A stretch of DNA of 7,217 nucleotides from Pseudomonadota bacterium (GTDB taxonomy: Bacteria > Myxococcota_A > Polyangia > Polyangiales > Polyangiaceae), in the NCBI GenBank assembly GCA_023411445.1, contig JAEYOT010000906.1:1-7217 (forward strand). Direction: 5' to 3'. The translations under genes were made by a program, and so were the position numbers. Positions 1 to 4,632 of the stretch are shown piece after piece. The stretch's first letter is position 1, and each line of letters begins with the position of its first letter. Under the pieces are notes generated by a model. That model saw only the letters and a list, made by a program, of their open reading frames with translations, was not told where the DNA came from and did no database searches.

Positions 1-272
1 GTGCCGCCCTCGCTCGGTGCGCTGCCGCCGGTGCCGCTGCCTCCAGCTCCCACACTCCCGCCCGCGCCGGAGCCGCTGCTGCCCGCGGTGCTGGCGCTGC
101 CGGCTGCGCTCCCTCCGGCACCGGGAGCGCTACCAGCGACGCCGGGGCTCGAGCCAGCCGCGCCGCCGTCCACCGGATCGGCATCATCCGAGCAAGCGAG
201 CGACAAGAGCGGCAGCAACACGGTGACTGAGCAAACGAGCCTTCGAAGGGACATGTTCTTGGGTCGGGGCAC
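1..272 (-). CDS. Putative lipoprotein with Gly/Ala/Ser-rich linker (5' part, truncated by window edge)
   Basis: Read on the minus strand this is an open frame of 90 codons that runs off the left edge without a stop. It starts MPRPKNMSLRRLVCSVTVLL and has the layout of a lipoprotein signal peptide: Arg residues, a hydrophobic core (VTVLLPLLSL) and a lipobox-like LSLAC whose Cys is residue 27. After the Cys come SDDADPVD and then about 50 residues of low-complexity Gly/Ala/Ser (for example GAGGSAAGSASTAGSSGSG). Such linkers usually tether an outer-membrane or surface domain that follows; here that domain lies outside the window, so the function is unknown. The GTG start at 272 is chosen because a GGAGGT box lies 4 bases upstream; an ATG six codons later (254) has no such box and is the alternative. 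The -3 residue of the lipobox is Ser rather than the usual Leu, which lowers certainty slightly. The gene is divergent from the TetR-type regulator gene. Confidence 0.72.
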   Translation of the reverse strand, partial: MPRPKNMSLRRLVCSVTVLLPLLSLACSDDADPVDGGAAGSSPGVAGSAPGAGGSAAGSASTAGSSGSGAGGSVGAGGSGTGGSAPSEGG

Positions 273-276
273 GGGG

Positions 277-282
277 ACCTCC
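277..282 (-). promoter_or_regulatory. Ribosome binding site GGAGGT of the lipoprotein gene
   Basis: On the minus strand GGAGGT is followed by four bases and then GTG at 272-270. It is the only strong Shine-Dalgarno match near the lipoprotein start, and it favours the GTG over the in-frame ATG at 254, which lies 22 bases from the box. Confidence 0.6.
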
Positions 283-290
283 GCCCGGAT

Positions 291-307
291 TGTGCCCTTT
301 CGGCACA
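291..307 (-). promoter_or_regulatory. Small hairpin in the presumed leader of the lipoprotein gene
   Basis: The arms TGTGCC and GGCACA are perfect reverse complements and enclose five bases (GAAAG on the minus strand, a GAAA-type loop). The hairpin sits eight bases upstream of the GGAGGT box, so it could affect mRNA stability or ribosome access if transcription starts further upstream. No T-tract follows, so it is not a normal intrinsic terminator. It may also be a chance structure in GC-rich DNA. Confidence 0.35.
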
Positions 308-368
308 CGGAGTGATCAACGTCAGCAGCAGAAATAACCGCAACTTCAGCTGAATTTGGCGGCGTAGC

Positions 369-396
369 TTGACGAAATTCTCGCGTCTGTTATTTG
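369..396 (+). promoter_or_regulatory. Possible sigma-70-like promoter for the tetR-type gene
   Basis: TTGACG at 369-374 matches the -35 consensus at five of six positions. Sixteen bases later TATTTG at 391-396 is a weak -10 match. The region is less GC-rich than the rest of the window. If real, transcription would start only about ten bases before the ATG, and the -10 box and start site would lie inside the inverted repeat at 389-414, as expected for an autorepressed TetR gene. The -10 is poor, so this remains tentative. Confidence 0.35.
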
Positions 397-414
397 GTTG
401 AGTAACCAAATAAC
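389..414. promoter_or_regulatory. Perfect inverted repeat, likely operator of the TetR-type regulator
   Basis: The 11-base arms GTTATTTGGTT (389-399) and AACCAAATAAC (404-414) are exact reverse complements separated by GAGT. The size and two-fold symmetry fit a dimeric TetR-family operator, and the site lies directly upstream of a TetR-family gene, which is the usual arrangement for autoregulation. It ends one base before the ATG at 415, so it occupies the place where a Shine-Dalgarno sequence would be. Binding here would block the putative promoter; it could also influence the divergent lipoprotein gene, whose start is about 117 bases away. The assignment of this protein to this site is inference. 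Confidence 0.75.
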
Positions 415-1038
415 ATGGCCAGGCCCTCCAACACCGAAGAACGGCGCGCGCAGATCACCTCGGCGCTGCTCAAGGTGATGGCGCGGCGCGGCTACGACGG
501 CGCCACCATTGCGGAGGTGGGCAAGGTGGCGCGCCTCGCTCCCGGGGTGGTCCACTACCATTTCAAGAACAAGCACGAGATCTTGCTGGCGGTGCTGCAG
601 GAGCTCGCCGAGCGCCACCTGGGCGGGCTGGAGCAACGCTTGGCGGCTGCGGGGGACGAGGGCGCGCAGGCTGAGCTGGACGCCTTCATCGACTACCACC
701 TGGGGCTCGGCGCGGACCAGGATAGCGAGCGCTTGGCTTGCTGGATCTTGCTCAGCGGCGAGGCGCTGCGCGACGCGAAGGTGCGCACGCAGCTGGAGAA
801 GGTGTTGGCTACCATTGCCGAGCGGCTGCAGCGCGTGCTGCGCGGCGGTGTGCAGCAAGGCGTGTTCGCGTGCGAGCGTGTGGACGTGGCAGCGAGCGGC
901 TTGCTCGCGCTGGTGCAGGGCTATTTCGTGCTCGCCGCCACCGCGCGCAGCTTGGTGCCGCGCGGCTCCGCGGCGCTCGCAGCGCGCCAGATGGCAGAGG
1001 GCTTGTTGTGCGGGCCGCAGAAGAGAGGCCGACGATGA
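415..1038 (+). CDS. TetR/AcrR-family transcriptional regulator (BetI-like C-terminal domain)
   Basis: The product has 207 residues, a normal length for the family. Residues about 10-55 form the TetR_N DNA-binding domain: helix 1 (RRAQITSALLKVMARRGYDG) followed by the helix-turn-helix TIAEVGKVARLAPGVVHYHF and then KNKHEILLAVL. Residues about 75-200 are a helical ligand-binding and dimerisation domain resembling the BetI-type TetR_C_6 group (LACWILLSGEALRD, GLLALVQGYF). The ATG at 415 is chosen because it leaves the usual short tail before helix 1; no Shine-Dalgarno is visible because a perfect inverted repeat abuts the start, so the mRNA may be leaderless or nearly so. The stop overlaps the start of the permease gene (ATGA), so the two are probably translationally coupled. 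The likely role is repression of its own operon, with release by a substrate or product of the permease. The ligand cannot be told from sequence. Confidence 0.92.
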   Translation: MARPSNTEERRAQITSALLKVMARRGYDGATIAEVGKVARLAPGVVHYHFKNKHEILLAVLQELAERHLGGLEQRLAAAGDEGAQAELDAFIDYHLGLGADQDSERLACWILLSGEALRDAKVRTQLEKVLATIAERLQRVLRGGVQQGVFACERVDVAASGLLALVQGYFVLAATARSLVPRGSAALAARQMAEGLLCGPQKRGRR

Positions 1039-2261
1039 GCCTCACCCGCTCTACCTTCGGCAAGCTCGGGCTGCTGGGCGCGCTGTACTTCTCGCAAGGG
1101 TTGCCGTTCGGCTTCTTCACGCAAGGCTTGCCGGTCATCTTGCGGCAGCGCGGCTTCAGCTTGGCGGAGATCGGCTTCTCCTCCTTGCTAGCGGCGCCGT
1201 GGGCGCTCAAGTGGCTGTGGGCGCCGCTGGTGGATCGCTTCTACTCGCGCGCGTTCGGTCGGCGTCGCTCGTGGATCGTGCCGCCGCAAGTGCTCACCGC
1301 TGTCACGTTGCTCGGCTTGGCCGTGCTCGGGGGAGCGGCTTCCCTGCACGTGCTCTTGGGCGCGGTGTTTGTGCTCAACCTGCTGGCTGCGACGCAGGAC
1401 ATCGCGACCGACGGGCTAGCGGTGGACCTGCTTTCGCCCAGCGAGCGCGGCGTCGCCAACGGCATGCAGGTCGCAGGCTACCGGCTGGGCATGATCGCGG
1501 GCGGTGGCGCGCTGCTCATTTGGCACGATCGGCTGGGCAGCGCGGCCACGTTCACGATCATGGCCGGCTTGACCTTGCTGGCGACCGTGCCGGTGCTGCT
1601 GCGCCGTGAGCCGGCGCGCGAGCTTGCGGGCTCCGAGCACGTGAAGGTGCGGCATTGGCTGCGGCGTCCGGGTGCGCTCGGCGTGCTGGGCTTGCTCGTT
1701 GCGTACAAGGCGGGTGACGCGTTCGCCACCAGCATGCTGCGCCCGTTTCTGGTCGATCGCGGGCTCTCATTGGCGGACGTGGGTTGGCTGCTCGGCACGG
1801 TGGGGTTCGTGTCGGGGCTGTTGGGCGCGCTGGCGGGTGGTGCGCTGGTCGGCCGCTTTGAGCGCAAGCGCGCGCTGTTGGGCTTCGGGGCGCTGCAAGC
1901 GCTCACGGTGGCCGGCTACTGCTGGCTGGCCCTTTCGCCGCTGCGGCTGGACGCGCTGTACCTGCTGTGCAGCGCCGAGCACTTCGCGAGCGGCATGGCC
2001 ACGGCCGCGCTGTTCACCTGCATGATGGACTGGTGCTCCAGCGAAGCCAGCGCCACAGATTACACGGTGCAGGCGAGCGGCGTCGTGATCGCGACCGGCG
2101 CCGCTTCCGCGCTCGGCGGCCTCAGCGCGCAAGCGGCCGGTTACGGTAATCACTTTGCGCTGGCCACGGTGCTGGCCGTGCTCGCGCTGGTGCTGGCGCA
2201 CTTCGCCTATCCGGATGCTGAGCGCGCGGGGCTGCTGCGTGAGGCGCGAGGAGCCGTGTGA
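1035..2261 (+). CDS. Major facilitator superfamily permease, AmpG / PAT-like (possibly RhtX/FptX-like)
   Basis: The product has 408 residues and about 12 hydrophobic segments, so it is an inner-membrane transporter. Signatures near the N-terminus fit the AmpG / peptide-acetyl-CoA transporter group: YFSQGLPFGFF (18-28), APWALKWLWAPLVDRF (54-69) followed by GRRRSW, and the intramembrane motif ATQDIATDGLAVDLL (119-133). That group imports muropeptides (AmpG), acyl-CoA or siderophores (RhtX/FptX). The C-terminal half with ATDYTVQASG (340-349) is also compatible with the siderophore-type members, so the substrate is undecided. The ATG at 1035 overlaps the regulator's stop by four bases and has GAGAGG a few bases upstream. 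An open frame extends upstream of this ATG but overlaps the regulator gene and adds no family sequence. Being next to a TetR-family regulator suggests induction by its substrate or by a toxic compound. Confidence 0.87.
   Translation: MSLTRSTFGKLGLLGALYFSQGLPFGFFTQGLPVILRQRGFSLAEIGFSSLLAAPWALKWLWAPLVDRFYSRAFGRRRSWIVPPQVLTAVTLLGLAVLGGAASLHVLLGAVFVLNLLAATQDIATDGLAVDLLSPSERGVANGMQVAGYRLGMIAGGGALLIWHDRLGSAATFTIMAGLTLLATVPVLLRREPARELAGSEHVKVRHWLRRPGALGVLGLLVAYKAGDAFATSMLRPFLVDRGLSLADVGWLLGTVGFVSGLLGALAGGALVGRFERKRALLGFGALQALTVAGYCWLALSPLRLDALYLLCSAEHFASGMATAALFTCMMDWCSSEASATDYTVQASGVVIATGAASALGGLSAQAAGYGNHFALATVLAVLALVLAHFAYPDAERAGLLREARGAV
2249..2253 (+). promoter_or_regulatory. Ribosome binding site AGGAG deciding the coaD start
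   Basis: AGGAG lies seven bases before the ATG at 2261 and only four before the in-frame GTG at 2258. The spacing favours the ATG. It lies inside the 3' end of the permease gene, consistent with coupled translation. Confidence 0.5.
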
Positions 2262-2761
2262 TGCGCTGCGCGGTTTATGCCGGCACCTTCGATCCGATCA
2301 CGTTCGGTCACCTGTCCGTGATCGAGCGCGGCGTCGCCTTGTTCGATCGGCTGATCGTCGTGGTCGCCGTCAATCCGAACAAGCGCCCGCTGTTCGAGCT
2401 AGAGCAGCGGGTGGAGCTGATCCGGCAAGCGACGCGCGCTTGGCCCTCGTGCGAGGTCACGTCCACCGAAGGGTACGTGGTAGCGCTGGCGCGCGAGCTA
2501 GGCGCCCGTTTCTTGGTGCGCGGCGTGCGCGGCGCGACCGATACGGAGGCGGAGCTGGAGCTAGCGCGGCTGAACCGCGAGCTGGCGCCGGAGATCGAGA
2601 CCGTGTTCGTGCCGGCGCGCGCGGAGCTATCGGAAGTGAGCTCCAGTCGGCTCAAGCAGCTGGCGGCGGCCGGCGCGGATCTCTCGGCGTATTGCCCGGC
2701 GCATGTCGCCGCGGCGTTGCAGGCGTTGTCACCTTTAACGGAAGAGGCGAGCCATGTCTGA
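2261..2761 (+). CDS. coaD: Phosphopantetheine adenylyltransferase
   Basis: The product has 166 residues, the usual size of CoaD, a cytosolic nucleotidyltransferase that joins AMP from ATP to 4'-phosphopantetheine, giving dephospho-CoA and pyrophosphate in the fourth step of coenzyme A synthesis. The N-terminus MRCAVYAGTFDPITFGH carries the GTFDP(I)T.GH motif with the nucleotide-binding T-x-G-H at residues 14-17. VNPNKRPLF (38-45), the FLVRGVRG loop (84-91) and VSSSRLK (126-132, the ISSS-type motif) follow in the family order. The ATG at 2261 overlaps the permease stop by one base (TGATG); a GTG directly before it would add one Met. The next gene starts eight bases before this stop. The overlaps place this central metabolic gene in the same transcription unit as the regulator and permease, although an internal promoter is possible. 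Confidence 0.96.
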   Translation: MRCAVYAGTFDPITFGHLSVIERGVALFDRLIVVVAVNPNKRPLFELEQRVELIRQATRAWPSCEVTSTEGYVVALARELGARFLVRGVRGATDTEAELELARLNRELAPEIETVFVPARAELSEVSSSRLKQLAAAGADLSAYCPAHVAAALQALSPLTEEASHV

Positions 2762-3530
2762 GCTGGAGATCGTGGTGCTGGGTGTGGGCGATACCTTCTC
2801 GGAGCGCCACTTTGGTAGCTCGCTGCTGCTGCGCTGCGGCTCCTTCTGCCTCGGTATCGACTGCCCCGATCGCTACCGCGCGGTCTTGCAAGCCGCGGCC
2901 GAGCGGAGCGGCCAAGCGCTCACCCTTGCAGATATCGACCACCTGCTGATCACCCATGTGCATGGCGATCACATGAACGGCCTGGAGGGCGTCGCGTTCT
3001 ACAAGCATTTCGTCGAGCGCCGCCGGCTCAAGCTGGTGTGCGCGCCGGAGGTGCGCGAGCAAATCTGGGAAGAGCGCCTGAAGGCCAGCATGAGCGTGCT
3101 GTTCGACGGCGCGGAGTACCGTCACCAATCCTTCGAGGACTATTTCGAGCACGTGCCGCTGCCGTGGGATGCGCCGCTCACATTGGGGCCGCTCACGGTG
3201 CGCGCGCGCCGCACCGTGCACCACGTGCCGACGAGCGCCTTGCTCGTCACCGCCGCCGGCCGCACGCTCGGCTACTCCGCCGACACCGCCTTCGATCCGG
3301 AGCTGATCGCGTTCTTGAGCGCGGCGGACTTGATCATTCACGAGACGAACTTCGGCCCGGCGCACACCCCCTATGAAAAGCTGGCCGCGCTGCCGGCCCA
3401 GCTCCGCGCCAAGATGCGCCTGATTCACTATCCGGACAGCTTCGACCTCGCCACGAGCGCGATCGCGCCGCTCCGCGAAGGGGACTACTTGCGCCTCAGC
3501 ACGTCAGAGCGACGCGAGGGGGCGGCGTAA
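2754..3530 (+). CDS. Metallo-beta-lactamase-fold hydrolase, RNase Z / ElaC-like
   Basis: The product has 258 residues and no signal peptide, so it is probably cytosolic. The metal-binding motif THVHGDHMNGLE gives His68, His70, Asp72 and His73. Further ligand candidates follow in the family order: His156/157 in TVHHVPTSALL, Asp177 in GYSADTAFDP and His225 in RLIHYPD, with HETNF at 195-199. Together these indicate a complete di-metal (usually zinc) site. The N-terminal EIVVLGVGDTF and GSSLLLRCG strands resemble the RNase Z and cyclic-nucleotide phosphodiesterase branch of the superfamily. It is not clearly the tRNA 3'-processing enzyme: the flexible exosite arm of RNase Z is not obvious, so the substrate is left open. 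The ATG overlaps coaD by eight bases and has AAGAGG six bases upstream. Position before pheST could hint at a tRNA-related role, but that is only context. Confidence 0.88.
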   Translation: MSELEIVVLGVGDTFSERHFGSSLLLRCGSFCLGIDCPDRYRAVLQAAAERSGQALTLADIDHLLITHVHGDHMNGLEGVAFYKHFVERRRLKLVCAPEVREQIWEERLKASMSVLFDGAEYRHQSFEDYFEHVPLPWDAPLTLGPLTVRARRTVHHVPTSALLVTAAGRTLGYSADTAFDPELIAFLSAADLIIHETNFGPAHTPYEKLAALPAQLRAKMRLIHYPDSFDLATSAIAPLREGDYLRLSTSERREGAA

Positions 3531-3600
3531 CGGCTGCAGCGGGGTTGTGCCTTGCCATCCTGCTTTCCGTGTGCCAACTAGCCAGCCGCACGCGGTTTTC

Positions 3601-4632
3601 ATGGAAAATCCTGAGCAAATCCTACAGCGGTTCGAGGGTGAGCTGAACAGCGCGCAAGGCGCCGCCGCCCTGCGTGACTTGCGCGTCAAGTACCTGGGCA
3701 AGAAGAGCGAGCTGAAGAACGCGCTCAAGAACTTGCGTGAGGTGCCGGCCGAAAAGCGCGCAGAGGTGGCCAAGCAGCTGAACGACGCGCAAGCGACGAT
3801 TGAAGCCGCGCTCACGGCGCGTGAAGCCAGCGCCGTCGCCGCCGAGCTCGAGCAAAAGCTCGCCGCTGAGTGGGTGGACATTCACTTGCCCGGCATCGCG
3901 CCGGAGCGCGGTGCGCGCCATCCCGTGCGAGCCGTGGAGGAGCGCTGCTTGGCCGTGCTGCGCCAGTTGGGCTTCGAGGTCGCCACGGGTCCGGAGGTGG
4001 AGAGCCCGTTTTACAACTTCGACGCGCTGAACATCCCGCCGCACCACCCCGCGCGCGACATGCAGGATACGTTCTGGGTGCAAGGCGAGCAGGTGCTGCG
4101 CTCGCACACCAGCACCATCCAGGCGCGCACGCTGGAAAGGCGGCTGCCGCTGCCGCTCAAGTTCGCTTCGCCCGGCCGCGTCTATCGTAACGAGGCGGTG
4201 GACGCGACGCATTTGGCGATGTTCCACCAGCTGGAGGGCTTCTGGGTGGAGCGCGGGCTCACCTTCGCGCACTTGAAGGGCGTGCTCAGCTTCGTCGCTA
4301 GCTCGCTGTATGAGAACCGCAAGTTTCGCTTCAAGCCGAAGTTCTATCCGTACACGGAGCCGTCCATCGGCCTCGACATCGCGTGCCTCAACTGCGGCGG
4401 CGATGGCTGCGAGGCGTGCCACCAAGCCGGCTGGGTCACCATCATCGGCGCCGGCATGATTCACCCGAAGATCATGAAAAACTTCGGCTACACCGAGCCG
4501 GGCGTGCGCGGCATCGCCTTCGGTTGGGGCACCACGCGCATGACCAGCCAGTGGCTGGGCCTGAGCCGCGCCAAGAGCATGTACGAGCAGGATATGAGAT
4601 TTTTGCGGACGCTCCGCCGGAGGCCGCAATGA
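3601..4632 (+). CDS. pheS: Phenylalanine--tRNA ligase alpha subunit
   Basis: The product has 343 residues (E. coli PheS has 327). With PheT it forms the alpha2-beta2 enzyme that activates Phe and loads tRNA-Phe. Residues 1-90 form the N-terminal coiled coil including VKYLGKKSEL. The class II catalytic core follows: NFDALNIPPHHPARDMQDTF (139-158), HTSTIQ (169-174), motif 2 with GRVYRNEAVDATH and MFHQLEG, and motif 3 near GIAFGWGTTR (304-313). Ala306 corresponds to E. coli Ala294 of the Phe pocket. Two things are odd. CLNCGGDGCEAC (262-273) is a four-Cys, zinc-knuckle-like insertion before the conserved GAGMIHPKI. Motif 3 has Thr where most PheS have Glu before the Arg. The ATG at 3601 aligns with the family N-terminus; GTG codons at 3547 and 3571 would lengthen it, and none of the three has a clear Shine-Dalgarno. 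The 70-base gap upstream shows no terminator. The stop overlaps pheT by four bases. Confidence 0.95.
   Translation: MENPEQILQRFEGELNSAQGAAALRDLRVKYLGKKSELKNALKNLREVPAEKRAEVAKQLNDAQATIEAALTAREASAVAAELEQKLAAEWVDIHLPGIAPERGARHPVRAVEERCLAVLRQLGFEVATGPEVESPFYNFDALNIPPHHPARDMQDTFWVQGEQVLRSHTSTIQARTLERRLPLPLKFASPGRVYRNEAVDATHLAMFHQLEGFWVERGLTFAHLKGVLSFVASSLYENRKFRFKPKFYPYTEPSIGLDIACLNCGGDGCEACHQAGWVTIIGAGMIHPKIMKNFGYTEPGVRGIAFGWGTTRMTSQWLGLSRAKSMYEQDMRFLRTLRRRPQ

Noticed and set aside
1..315. Plus-strand Pro/Ala-rich open frame of 104 codons
   Set aside because: It is the complement of the Gly/Ala/Ser linker of the minus-strand lipoprotein, which has a ribosome binding site and lipobox; the plus frame has no recognisable domain.
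346..858. Minus-strand open frame across the operator and regulator gene
   Set aside because: It overlaps the well-supported TetR-family gene and has no recognisable motif; its composition (Leu/Gln/His/Ala) is typical of antisense frames.
738..1034. Upstream extension of the permease reading frame
   Set aside because: It overlaps the regulator gene, is Ala/Arg-rich and carries no transporter sequence; ATG 1035 gives a normal permease N-terminus.
3552..3580. Promoter for pheS (TTGCCA with CAACTA)
   Set aside because: The -35-like box is fair but the -10 candidate matches poorly, so it is not called.
4383..4628. Upstream extension of the pheT reading frame
   Set aside because: It is His/Arg-rich, overlaps pheS in another frame and has no PheT similarity; ATG 4629 has a good ribosome binding site and the expected MKIS start.
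3622..4629. Minus-strand open frame of 335 codons opposite pheS
   Set aside because: It mirrors pheS and is Leu/Arg/His-rich with no family motif; a GC-rich codon-bias artefact.
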